Assembly: GCA_016933275.1 (NCBI GenBank)
Contig: JAFGBI010000151.1
Coordinates: 1 to 35,053 of the forward strand
Origin: Polyangiaceae bacterium
GTDB taxonomy: Bacteria; Myxococcota_A; Polyangia; Polyangiales; Polyangiaceae
DNA length: 35,053 nucleotides
Direction: 5' to 3'
Shown here piece by piece: positions 15,081-23,504 of the stretch (position 1 is the stretch's first letter; every line of letters starts with the position of its first letter). The notes beneath the pieces were generated by a model. It was not told where the DNA came from. It saw nothing but the letters and a program-made list of their open reading frames with translations, and did not search any database. A program made the position numbers and the translations under genes.

Positions 15081-17483
15081 GTGAAGCGACCCAGCACGCG
15101 AACCCTCGTGACGGCGGGACTGGCGGCCGTCACTCTGGCGGCGGCGTGGCGGATCACCTGGCGGCATCACGGTACCGAGATGTCTTCCGGAGACCCCGGC
15201 TCGATCGCCATTGACTACCCAGCCGAGGGGTCGATCTTTCCCCCCGAGTTTCCTGCCCCAAGGTGGCTATGGAGAGACGCTGATGCCCGAGCGGCCTACT
15301 GGGAAATCAACGTCACCTTCTCGGATGGCTCCCCCGCGATCCGGACCGAATCCGCGGGCGAGCCGCTGGATATCGAAGAAAGCGATCCACGATGCGTCGC
15401 TTCCACCAACGAGCCTCCCGCGCTGACCCCGGAGCTGGCGGCGGCTCATGCTTGGGTGCCGGATGCGGCCACCTGGGCCGCCATCAAAGAGCATTCGATC
15501 GACCGCCCCGCGACGATTGCCATCACCGGACATCGCCACCGTGGCGCGAAGGAGATCCTCTCGCGCGGACGAGTTTCCATCCAAACAGGACGCGATCCCG
15601 TCGGCGCGCCGATCTTCTACCGCGACGTGCCGCTCATGCCGACGGAGAACGAGAAGGGCGTCATCAAGCCGTTGGACGCGAAGGCGGTTCCGTTGATCGC
15701 CTGGAGGCTGCGCAGTGTTGCCGACGAGAAGAGCCGAGTGTTGATGGAGGGCCTGCACACATGTGCCAACTGCCATTCTTTCTCGGCAGATGGGAAGACG
15801 CTCGGGTTGGATATCGATGGGCCCCAGAACGACAAGGGACTCTATGCAATCACCGAAGTGCAGCCACGGATGACGATTCGCAACGAGGACGTGGTCGCAT
15901 GGAGTACGTTCCGGGGCGACTCGGGGAGCAAGCTGCGGGTGGGGTTCATGTCGCAGATTTCCCCCGACGCTCGGTACGTGATCACTACCGTCAACGATCC
16001 CGGCATCGATCAAACCGACTATCAGCGCCGCAAAAATCCGATAGACCTCGTGCGCAACTATTACGTCGCGAACTTCAAGGACTACCGTTTCCTGCAGGTG
16101 TTCTACCCCACCCGCGGCGTCCTCGCCTGGTACAGCCGGGAGGCGGCGCAGCTGAGATACCTACCCGGCGCCGATGACCCGCGCTACGTGCACGCAAACG
16201 CGGTGTGGAGCCCCGATGGAAAGTACCTGGTGTTCGCGCGAGCCGATGCGCGGGACGCCTATCCTCCTGGAGCGCCGCTGGCAGAATATGCCAATGATCC
16301 GAAAGAGACACAGATCCAATTCGAACTCTACCGGATCCCGTTCAACAGCGGAAAGGGCGGCGAACCCCAGCCGATCGTCGGCGCCTCGCGGAATGGGGTG
16401 AGCAATTCCTTCCCGAAGATTTCTCCCGACGGGCGGTGGATCGTCTTCGTGCAGTCCCGCAACGGCCTGTTGATGCGTCCTGACGGTCAGCTGTTCATCG
16501 TACCGGCCAACGGAGGCACGGCGCGCCGCATGAGATGCAACACTCCGCTGATGAACTCCTGGCACAGCTTCTCGCCGAACGGTCGTTGGATGGTCTTCTC
16601 CTCCAAGGCCCGGTCGCCCTACACGCAGATGTTCTTGACCCACATCGACGAATCGGGCCATGACAGCCCAGCCATCCTGATCGAGAACTCGACCGCGGCA
16701 AACCGAGCGGTCAACCTCCCCGAGTTCGTGAATATTCCGCCGGACGGGATGGCGAGGATCGACGCGCCGGTGGCGGACTATGCCCTTCACGTGGATCTGG
16801 CGATCGACTCGATGAAGCATCGAGCCTATGAGGCTGCGGCGCAGGAATGGAGCAGGGCGCTTGCGCTCAACCCTGGCGAATGGCGAGCCCACAACAGCCT
16901 TGGCGTTGCTCTGGTGGAAGCCGGAAGGGTGGACGAAGCCATCGTGCACTATCGTGAGGCCTTGAGATTGAACCCGCAGTATGCGGAGGCCTACAACAAT
17001 CTTGGTGAGGCATTCTCCGGAAGAGGTGTTGTTCAGGAGGCCGTCGCGCAGTTCGAGGAGGCGGTCGAGCTGGATCCCGGATACACCGTCGCCCGGGCGA
17101 ATCTCGGGATGACGCTCGCCCGCGCCGGTCGAACGGACGAGGCGATCGTCCACCTGAAGAAGGTGGTGGAGGCCAAGCCCGACGCGGGCGACGCTCGCAG
17201 GAATCTCGGTCATGCGCTGGCCGACCAGCGCGACTTCCGGGAAGCGAGCGTTCAACTGGAGGAGGCGGTCAGACTGTCAGGAGGGCGAGATCCCTTGGCG
17301 TTGCATCTTCTCGGCCGCGTCTACGCCGATTTGGGCAGACTCTCGGAAGCTGTCCAGGCCCAACGCCAGGCACTATCGATTGCCGTGCCGCAGAACAATC
17401 TGAGATTGATCCAAACCATCAACGCCCATCTGGCCGAGATGGATGCGGCGGCTTCGATCTCCCGGTCGTCGTCGACGCCGTGA
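15081..17483 (+). CDS. Exported haem-c, PD40 beta-propeller and TPR protein, 800 aa
   Basis: GTG 15081 (MKRPSTRT) follows GGAG at 7 nt and gives an N-terminal membrane or signal segment (residues about 8-23). A single haem c motif HTCANCHSF (Cys228, Cys231, His232) sits in the first half. Then come WD40/PD40-like blades: ISPDARYVIT, WSPDGKYLVFARA, ISPDGRWIVFVQ and FSPNGRWMVFSS. From about residue 576 to 780 there are at least five TPRs (WRAHNSLGVALVEAGRVDEA, YAEAYNNLGEAF, VARANLGMTLARAGRTDEA). Similar unnamed proteins with the CANCHSFSADGKT stretch occur in several soil phyla. The likely role is a periplasmic scaffold with a redox centre; the partner is unknown. It starts divergently from the esterase gene. 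Confidence 0.85.
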   Translation: MKRPSTRTLVTAGLAAVTLAAAWRITWRHHGTEMSSGDPGSIAIDYPAEGSIFPPEFPAPRWLWRDADARAAYWEINVTFSDGSPAIRTESAGEPLDIEESDPRCVASTNEPPALTPELAAAHAWVPDAATWAAIKEHSIDRPATIAITGHRHRGAKEILSRGRVSIQTGRDPVGAPIFYRDVPLMPTENEKGVIKPLDAKAVPLIAWRLRSVADEKSRVLMEGLHTCANCHSFSADGKTLGLDIDGPQNDKGLYAITEVQPRMTIRNEDVVAWSTFRGDSGSKLRVGFMSQISPDARYVITTVNDPGIDQTDYQRRKNPIDLVRNYYVANFKDYRFLQVFYPTRGVLAWYSREAAQLRYLPGADDPRYVHANAVWSPDGKYLVFARADARDAYPPGAPLAEYANDPKETQIQFELYRIPFNSGKGGEPQPIVGASRNGVSNSFPKISPDGRWIVFVQSRNGLLMRPDGQLFIVPANGGTARRMRCNTPLMNSWHSFSPNGRWMVFSSKARSPYTQMFLTHIDESGHDSPAILIENSTAANRAVNLPEFVNIPPDGMARIDAPVADYALHVDLAIDSMKHRAYEAAAQEWSRALALNPGEWRAHNSLGVALVEAGRVDEAIVHYREALRLNPQYAEAYNNLGEAFSGRGVVQEAVAQFEEAVELDPGYTVARANLGMTLARAGRTDEAIVHLKKVVEAKPDAGDARRNLGHALADQRDFREASVQLEEAVRLSGGRDPLALHLLGRVYADLGRLSEAVQAQRQALSIAVPQNNLRLIQTINAHLAEMDAAASISRSSSTP

Positions 17484-17592
17484 TCCGGCGCTTCCCAGGG
17501 TCCGGCTGGCGGCGCGTAGGGACGATTCCCTGCCCGGCCGCGCGCCCCGCGGTGGTCGATCCCCGCAGACTCTGGCAATACCGGGGAGCCAG

Positions 17593-17997
17593 CGCGGACG
17601 GGTGTCCGGCGAATACGTGCCCGACTTCTTCCCGGAGGGCCATATTTCGCTCAACGCCTGCGACGCCGGTCTCCACGGGACCCCCACGCTCAACACCATC
17701 GAGTTCCACGGCAACCGGATCCTGTCATCGGGCGGGATCCGCGTGTCGTCCGAGGAGGACGGCATCGTGGAGGACGTGAGGATCTACAGCAACCTCGTGC
17801 GCTTCACCGACAACGGCATCATGGTCACCGACCCGGGCGCGGGGGGCCCGCGGCGCAACATCGAGATCTTCAACAACACCCTCTACGAGGGCAACGGCGA
17901 CTGGTTCAACGGCATCACCGTGATGAGCCCCAACGTCGAGAACGACGTCATCCGCAACAACCTCGTGGTCTACCACTATCACAAGGAGGTCGGTCGA
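17593..17997 (+). pseudogene. Right-handed beta-helix protein fragment
   Basis: Frame 1 carries convincing parallel beta-helix sequence: GEYVPDFFPEGHISLNACD, TIEFHGNRILSSGGIRV, VEDVRIYSNLVRFTDNGIMV, RRNIEIFNNTLYEGNGDWF and VRNNLVVYHYH-like rungs. This is the pattern of pectate-lyase-like or carbohydrate-binding helices. There is no plausible start with a signal peptide: upstream, the frame is low-quality sequence next to the TPR gene stop. The rungs stop abruptly at about 17990, where the ABC gene begins. About 130 residues remain of what is normally a 400-700 residue exported protein, so it is truncated at both ends. Confidence 0.65.
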
Positions 17998-18001
17998 CCT
18001 G

Positions 18002-18859
18002 GTGGGGCGGGCCAGCGCACACCTGGAAGGGACTCCTGCCGATGTGGTACGGAGGAGCCGCTTCGCCTTCGAAGCCCTGCCCCCCCAACGAACCGTGACC
18101 GTGGCCCCGAAGAAGAAGAGCCGTATTGCCCGTGCCCACGCCCCGATCGTCGTGATGAAGAACGCGGGGCGTTCGTTCGGGAAACGAGTCGTCCTGAACA
18201 GCATGAACCTCACGGTGTCCGCAGGCGAGGTGGTCGGAGTGGTCGGCCCGAACGGCGGTGGCAAGAGCACGCTCTTGCTCCTCATGGCGGGGCTGCTCCG
18301 CCCAACGGTGGGGAGCGTTTCGGTGTGCGGCATCGAAGCCCGCGCGTTGTCGCTCACCGCGGCGGGCCGCGTCGGCCTGGTGACCGCCCGTCCCGGGCTC
18401 TATCCGCTCCTCACCGGTCGGGAGAACCTCCGGCACTTCGGCGGCCTGTTCGGACTCTCGCCGCGTGAGGTCGACCAGAGAGCCGAGCCGTTGAGCCGAG
18501 CTCTCGAGCTCACGTCTGATCTCGAGGAGCGAGTCGGACGTATGTCGACCGGGATGCAGCAGAAGCTGTCGTTGATCCGCGCGCTGCTCCTCTCGCCGAA
18601 GCTGCTCCTCTTCGACGAACCCACGGCCAACCTCGACCCGTTCGCTGCGCGGGGCCTCCATGCCCAGGTCCGCCGAAGAGCCGATGACGGACTGGCCTGC
18701 GCGCTGGTGACCCACGATCTCGCAGCCGCCGAGGCGGTCTGCGATCGCGTCCTCATCATCGATCGCGAGATCAAGCGCGAGCTCGCCTTCACGGAACGAA
18801 GAACACCCCTCGCCGGGCCGCTGCTCGCCGCATGGCAGGAAGCGATCGGTGCGCGATGA
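18002..18859 (+). CDS. ABC transporter ATP-binding protein, 285 aa
   Basis: Complete nucleotide-binding domain: Walker A GPNGGGKST (residues 82-90), a signature helix with the variant RMSTGMQQK in place of LSGGQ (180-188), Walker B LLLFDEPTANLD (201-212) and switch VTHD (236-239). The STGM signature is common in ABC-2/CcmA/NatA-type exporters. I take GTG 18002 because AAGGAGG lies about 12 nt upstream, but GTG 18095 or 18101 would give a more usual N terminus, and the ribosome site coincides with the end of the beta-helix fragment. It is coupled to the permease that follows (ATGA overlap). The substrate is unknown. Confidence 0.88.
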   Translation: MGRASAHLEGTPADVVRRSRFAFEALPPQRTVTVAPKKKSRIARAHAPIVVMKNAGRSFGKRVVLNSMNLTVSAGEVVGVVGPNGGGKSTLLLLMAGLLRPTVGSVSVCGIEARALSLTAAGRVGLVTARPGLYPLLTGRENLRHFGGLFGLSPREVDQRAEPLSRALELTSDLEERVGRMSTGMQQKLSLIRALLLSPKLLLFDEPTANLDPFAARGLHAQVRRRADDGLACALVTHDLAAAEAVCDRVLIIDREIKRELAFTERRTPLAGPLLAAWQEAIGAR

Positions 18860-19629
18860 GAGCGTTTCTCCAGGTCGCGCGGACCGAAGTGCTCGAGCAC
18901 AAGAGGCAGCCCTGGATGGTCTTCATCCTGGCCGCGAACTACGTGATCTGGATCGGGACGTTCGGGGCGCTCTTCGTGGTCCTCGATCGGCTCTCGAGCC
19001 AGCCCGAGCGGCTCGCGACCCTGCGGCAGCAGATGCAGGTCTTCGGCTTCGCCATCGATGCTTTCCTCCAGCTGGCCACTTCGACCTTCGGCTCGCTGCT
19101 GTTCACGAACCTGCCGCTGTTCGTCGCCATCATGTCCGGTACCTCGGTGCTCCACGACCGAGAATGCGGCACCATGCCGTTTCTGATGCTGGCGCCGATC
19201 ACGCGCCAGGAGCTGCTGATCGGGAAGCTCGTCGGCGCGATGGTGATCCCGCTCGAGTTCCACCTCCTGTTCGTGGGGACGAGCAGCCTCCTACTGGGCC
19301 GCCTGGAGGTGCTGCTGCCGTTCGCCCACAAATTCGGCGCCTCGCCAGCCTGGTGGGTCGCGTTCCTGATCGGAGCGCCCGCCTCGGCGGCGTTCGTCGG
19401 TGCGCTGGGAGCCGTCATCTCGGCGCTCTCCCGTGACGTTCGCACGTCCATGCAATACACCTCGTTCTTCATCGGGCTCTTGAGTCTCGGCATCGGCTTC
19501 GCGTTGGTGGACGCGATCACCGAGGGCGTGGAGCTGCAGCTCGCCTTCGCCGGTGGTTGTGGCATCGCCGCCATGCTGACCTTGCTGATCGGCGCTCGCT
19601 TGATCAGCAAGGATGTCTGTTCCCCGTAG
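18856..19629 (+). CDS. ABC-2 type permease, 257 aa
   Basis: ATG 18856 overlaps the ATPase stop by 4 bp (ATGA). The protein has about six hydrophobic segments (WMVFILAANYVIWIGTFGAL, LPLFVAIMSGTSV, FLIGAPASAAFVGALGAVIS, TSFFIGLLSLGIGFALV, GGCGIAAMLTLLIGARLI). It also has the ABC-2 hallmark loop LHDRECGTMPFLMLAPITRQ-ELLIGKL near residues 100-125, comparable to the E-x-G-T-L-x-x-L-L-x-x-P-x-x-R motif. With the ATPase upstream it forms a minimal two-gene exporter in the inner membrane. Confidence 0.88.
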   Translation: MRAFLQVARTEVLEHKRQPWMVFILAANYVIWIGTFGALFVVLDRLSSQPERLATLRQQMQVFGFAIDAFLQLATSTFGSLLFTNLPLFVAIMSGTSVLHDRECGTMPFLMLAPITRQELLIGKLVGAMVIPLEFHLLFVGTSSLLLGRLEVLLPFAHKFGASPAWWVAFLIGAPASAAFVGALGAVISALSRDVRTSMQYTSFFIGLLSLGIGFALVDAITEGVELQLAFAGGCGIAAMLTLLIGARLISKDVCSP

Positions 19630-19702
19630 GGCCACCGCCCGCTTGGCGAGGCGCTCGGCCCCCAGGCACGGAGCGCACGCCGTCGGCAGGTCCGGGGCCG
19701 CT

Positions 19703-19720
19703 TTGACGCAAGTGCGTCAA
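19703..19720. promoter_or_regulatory. Palindrome TTGACGCA-AG-TGCGTCAA
   Basis: A perfect 8+2+8 inverted repeat in the 270-bp gap between two convergent genes (permease stop 19629, lipoprotein stop 19900). Its form is that of a dimeric repressor operator, but its place between gene ends fits a bidirectional terminator or a remnant better. There is no T tract. Confidence 0.4.
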
Positions 19721-19899
19721 GCTGCAACCTGCGAAGACCGTCGAGGCTGGCGAACGGCGAAGCCGCGCGGCACTGACCTTGCCCCATCGGGACGATCGAT
19801 CTAGCGAAGATGGAGAGTCGGGGACGGACCTCACCGACCACTGCCGGATGGGGAAAGCCGTCGTCGAAGGAATCGGGCTCTAGATCGGGATCCGCACCA

Positions 19900-20358
19900 T
19901 CACCCCGAACCGGAGCTCGCAGAGTCGCAGAACCCGTTGACGCACGTCCCGAGGCAGAGCCGATTGCACGCCCCACAATGCTCCTCGGAGGTCGCGAGAT
20001 CGACCTCGCAACCATCGTCGAAGCTGCGGTTGCAGTCGGCAGCGCCCCCGACGCACTCGACGATGGTGCAGTCCCCGTCGGTACAAGCGATCTCCGCCGC
20101 GTGCTCCGTCACGGCGCACACGACCCCGCAGTCTCCGCAATTGTTTCGGTCGGTGGCGACCGCGGCCTCACAGCCGTTCTCGGGATCGCCGTCGCAGTCG
20201 CGGTGCGAGTCGTCCTCGCAGACCAGGCCGCCGGCGGCCCCGGCAGCGCCCGCCGCTCCGGCCCCCCCGGAGATCGCGTCTTCGTTGATCATGAAGCTGC
20301 AGGACAGCCCGACCAGGACACCGCCCGCGGGCAGCCAGCCCAGTCCAAATCGGCGCAT
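19900..20358 (-). CDS. Small Cys-rich lipoprotein, 152 aa
   Basis: From ATG 20358 (MRRFGLGWLPAGGVLVGLSC) there is a signal peptide with a weak lipobox at Cys20, a short GAGAAGAAG linker, then MopE-like Cys repeats: CDGDPENGCEA, NNCGDCGVVC, CNRSFDDGCEVD and EEHCGACNRLC. The pattern N-G-C-E ... N-C-G-x-C-x-x-x-C is common in myxobacterial surface proteins and probably binds metal. The frame is open to an upstream ATG at 20568, which overlaps the preceding stop (TGATG) and has GGAGGGAG before it. That start would add 70 Arg/Pro-rich residues ahead of the signal peptide, so I prefer 20358, with doubt. It is last in the kinase set. Confidence 0.65.
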   Translation of the reverse strand: MRRFGLGWLPAGGVLVGLSCSFMINEDAISGGAGAAGAAGAAGGLVCEDDSHRDCDGDPENGCEAAVATDRNNCGDCGVVCAVTEHAAEIACTDGDCTIVECVGGAADCNRSFDDGCEVDLATSEEHCGACNRLCLGTCVNGFCDSASSGSG

Positions 20359-20567
20359 CGCGCTCGCGCACGCCAGACTTGCGAGCACCATTCCTGGGCA
20401 CCCGGGGCCGAGCCCGCCACGATCCTTCGGTCCTGGGGCGGGCCGGGTGGTCTCTTCGACCGTCATCCTCGTGAGCGTCCTTCGGAGGGGCCGGCGCGGC
20501 CTCCGTGCCGCACGCGGAGCCCCGCGCGCAGGTGCTCCTCGAGGTCCAACCGACCACTCTCGAGACA

Positions 20568-21437
20568 TCAGAACTCCCTCCTCACGGCGAAGAACGCCGA
20601 CTCGTGGGACGCGCCCAGGACCGCCGCGACTCGCGCCGACGATCGGGTGTGCCCCGGTCTCGAGGCCCGAACCACCGAGACTGCGGTGAGCACGCCCGCG
20701 ATCAGGGCCACGCCGCCGGCGACGTCGGCAATGGCAGCCCGCGTCTCGATGCTCTCGCTCACGCCTTCGTCGCAGGCGGGGGCACAGCGGTCCAGGGCGT
20801 TCGCCTGACTGATGAGCGCACTCGCTCCGAGAGCGGCACCGAGAGCGGTCGCCACCAGCGCAACGCCGCCGGATACCCGCGCCGCGGGCGGAACGCGGAC
20901 GATCCAAGCATCGTCCTGGTCGTGACTCTCCGAGAAGTCGACGGCGACGGACCGGTTGTGATCTCCCTGTCGAATCAGCACCTTGATCCGGCGACGCCGG
21001 CCATCAGCAGCTTCGAAGACGAAGTCGTACGTCCCCGGATCGATCTCCAACGCGGCTCCGTCAATGGAGGCGGCCAGGACGTGACCGTCCTGGGTCACCC
21101 TCACCTCCTTGAGCGGCCCCGTGCCATCGGACGCATCAAAGATGACCGTCGGCACTTCGCGCTGGATCTCCTCGAGCCACTGGACACAATCGCGCTGGAC
21201 GATGGCGGGGCAGGCCTTGTTGGCGCACGTTCGGAGGTTCTGAAGGGACTCGACGAGGTGCCCCTCCAGCTTTTGGGATTGTGCCTTCAGGTGACTGTCC
21301 ACGCACATCTGCTTGGTGATCTGCTCGGCAGAGGCGACGCTCGGCCACAGGACGAAGGCCACCAGCAAGAGGCGCCCTCGCCACCAAGCACGTCCGAGAT
21401 GTATCCCGCTGTTCGACATGAAAGGTTGCTTCACCAT
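20568..21437 (-). CDS. Kinase-linked exported protein with PEGA-like domain and C-terminal membrane segments, 289 aa
   Basis: ATG 21437 starts 15 bp after the kinase gene (GAGG just upstream). A signal peptide (RLLLVAFVLWPSVASA) is followed by a region with CVDSHLKAQSQKLEG, NLRTCANKACPAIVQRDC and WLEEIQREVPTVIFDASDG, then a beta domain VTQDGHVLAASIDGAALEID-type leading to PGTYDFVFEAADGRR, resembling PEGA-type repeats. Two hydrophobic stretches follow (VSGGVALVATALGAALGASAL and IADVAGGVALIAGVLTAVSV). Proteins with this layout sit directly after Ser/Thr kinase genes in many myxobacteria; their function is unknown. Envelope sensing with the kinase is an inference. Confidence 0.8.
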   Translation of the reverse strand: MVKQPFMSNSGIHLGRAWWRGRLLLVAFVLWPSVASAEQITKQMCVDSHLKAQSQKLEGHLVESLQNLRTCANKACPAIVQRDCVQWLEEIQREVPTVIFDASDGTGPLKEVRVTQDGHVLAASIDGAALEIDPGTYDFVFEAADGRRRRIKVLIRQGDHNRSVAVDFSESHDQDDAWIVRVPPAARVSGGVALVATALGAALGASALISQANALDRCAPACDEGVSESIETRAAIADVAGGVALIAGVLTAVSVVRASRPGHTRSSARVAAVLGASHESAFFAVRREF

Positions 21438-21452
21438 CGGAGCCTCGGGCTC

Positions 21453-23069
21453 CTACAGGCACTGCGGCTTGAAATGCTTGATCCCCTTGGCGTCGAAATA
21501 CGCGGGCGGATTGCAGTCCCGCCTCCTCATGGAGCTCCTCGGTACGCTGCCCCCACTCGGAGGCGACGCCACCGGGTCGGCGGGAGAGGCCTGGGGCGGG
21601 CCAGCGGAGGCAATCGGGGGCGGGTCGGGGGAGGAGGTCGGGCGTGAGTCGGTGGGAAGCGCCTTCAGCGCGATGACGACGTCTGCGGAGTCCTCGAGGG
21701 TGATCGTGCGAACAGCGGTCTCGTAACCCGGCGCCGTCACCCGGATCTCGTGTTCCTCGGAGGACCGCTCATGGACCTGGCTGTAGGGGTTCACTCCCAG
21801 CGCCACACCATCCAGGGCGACGGTGGCCTCGGCTGGAAAGGCCGTGATCCGTAGCTCGACCGATCGAGACACCGGGACTTCTGTTCGCTCGTTGGCCTCG
21901 CCACCCGAGGCCCAGAGCACGGCCCCGAACGCCGCCAGGAGTGCCGCCACGATCACCGCCGCCACGGGCAAGGCACGGCGCCGCTTCGCTGGCTCGGGCA
22001 TGGGGGTGACGTCGCTGGCCAGGGAGATCTGCGGGAGCTCCACCAGCCGCAGCTCCGCCGCGCCTTCGGGGAGCGTCGCGAGCTTGGCCAACTGGTCGGC
22101 GACGATGGCCTCGGTCTGAGCCCTCCGATCCGCAAACAGCACGGACACCGCTGCGCCGATGTCACGACTTCGAAGCTGAGTACCCGAGATCCCGAGGAAG
22201 CGATCGAGCTCCACCTGCATGGCGAGCGCGGTCGGGTATCGCTGCTCCTTGTCCGGCTCGAGGGCACGCATGACGATGCGCTCGAGCTCGGGATCCACCT
22301 GGTCGACCACGCTGCTCGGGGCGGGGATCTCCCCAGCCAGGACGGATCGCAGGATCTGGTCGTCGTCGGCGTTCGCCCAGAGCCGAGCGCCCGCCGCGGC
22401 TTCCCAGGCCATCACCCCCACCGCGTAGAGGTCCGTTCGCTGGTCGATTCCCTCCCCGTCGATCTGCTCGGGGGGCATGTAGCGAGCCTTTCCCCTGACG
22501 TGCGTGAGGTCCCTGGCCCCTTGAGCGCAGACCTGCCTGGCGATCCCGAAATCGAGTAGCTTGACCTCTCCCTCGTAGGTCAGAAAGACGTTCTGTGGAC
22601 TGACGTCGCAGTGGACGAGCGACAGCGGGTTTCCGTCGAGCCCCCGCTTGTTGTGAGCGTAGTCGAGCGCGTGGAGCACGTCCGATAGGACCCGTAGGTG
22701 CATGGACCGGTCGAAGGCCGGCTGGGAGCCCGATTTCCGCGCCATCCGCACCACGGCACCCAGGGACTGGCCCTCCAGGTACTCCATCACGATGACGGGC
22801 AGCCCTTCGAAGTCGAAGATCTCGTTGGTTTGGACGATGTGAGGGTGGCTAAGCTGCGCGTTGAGGCGCGCCTCGGTCATGAACAATTCCGAGTAACCCT
22901 CGATCCCCCGCAACTCCTCCCGAAGCGACTTGAGGACGACCAGCTTGTTGAACCCGCCGGGGCCCCTCGCCACCGCGAGGTTGACGTCCGCCACGGCACC
23001 ACGACCGACGCTCGCGATCACGCGGTACTTCTCGTCGATGGCTGTGATCGGTTTCGTTGGCACGGACAT
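21453..23069 (-). CDS. Transmembrane Ser/Thr protein kinase with PEGA domain, 538 aa
   Basis: Kinase domain residues 14-295: VGRGAVADV (loop lacking the third Gly), VVLKSL (Lys47), TEARL (alphaC Glu66), catalytic loop LVHCDVSPQN (His153, Asp155), DFGIA (Asp173) and MPPEQ. The usual HRD arginine is Cys154, so it is a non-RD kinase. A single membrane helix (about 367-387) is followed by an outside PEGA domain (about 402-470: VELRITAFPAEATVALDGV, EIRVTAPGYE) and a Pro/Ser tail ending FDAKGIKHFKPQCL. The start ATG 23069 (MSVPTKPIT) fits the family; the ribosome site is weak. It probably phosphorylates cytoplasmic targets in response to an envelope signal. Confidence 0.92.
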   Translation of the reverse strand: MSVPTKPITAIDEKYRVIASVGRGAVADVNLAVARGPGGFNKLVVLKSLREELRGIEGYSELFMTEARLNAQLSHPHIVQTNEIFDFEGLPVIVMEYLEGQSLGAVVRMARKSGSQPAFDRSMHLRVLSDVLHALDYAHNKRGLDGNPLSLVHCDVSPQNVFLTYEGEVKLLDFGIARQVCAQGARDLTHVRGKARYMPPEQIDGEGIDQRTDLYAVGVMAWEAAAGARLWANADDDQILRSVLAGEIPAPSSVVDQVDPELERIVMRALEPDKEQRYPTALAMQVELDRFLGISGTQLRSRDIGAAVSVLFADRRAQTEAIVADQLAKLATLPEGAAELRLVELPQISLASDVTPMPEPAKRRRALPVAAVIVAALLAAFGAVLWASGGEANERTEVPVSRSVELRITAFPAEATVALDGVALGVNPYSQVHERSSEEHEIRVTAPGYETAVRTITLEDSADVVIALKALPTDSRPTSSPDPPPIASAGPPQASPADPVASPPSGGSVPRSSMRRRDCNPPAYFDAKGIKHFKPQCL

Positions 23070-23504
23070 GGGGCGAGGTTGAGGGCTCGAAAGACAAGAA
23101 GCCCGCCGCCGGCCGGGCCATGCTAGCGCAGATCCGAGGCACCCCCTAGCACGGCGGAGATCGGTGTGCATGCCACCGAGCCGCTTACTCAAGTGCAGCA
23201 ACGTCGGGGAATTGCACCTCTCGGGCCGCAGAACGCCGCGGGCTGCCTCGCCGGCCGGTTGCCCTCGTTCCCATCGTGTGCGGCTCCCGGGGTCACGTCG
23301 AGCGTTCCCATTCACGAGACCTCGCACCGGTCATCCATGCGCGCGCAACGGCCAACGGAGGCCCCGTACACCCGAGGCGTCCGGCGCGCTCCCGCGGACC
23401 TCCCCCCAACCGCCGCACGCCGAGCTGGCGCGAGCCATTTCGAGCTTGGCAGTTCTTCCTGCGCCGCCGGGACGAGACCAGTCACGGCACGCGGCCCGGC
23501 GAGG
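23070..23504. other. Intergenic region, about 435 bp
   Basis: Between the xylanase stop (23505) and the kinase start (23069), both minus strand. Plus- and minus-strand frames here are Arg/Pro-rich without ribosome sites. I see no terminator hairpin, repeat or RNA. The kinase promoter should lie at its left end. Confidence 0.4.
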
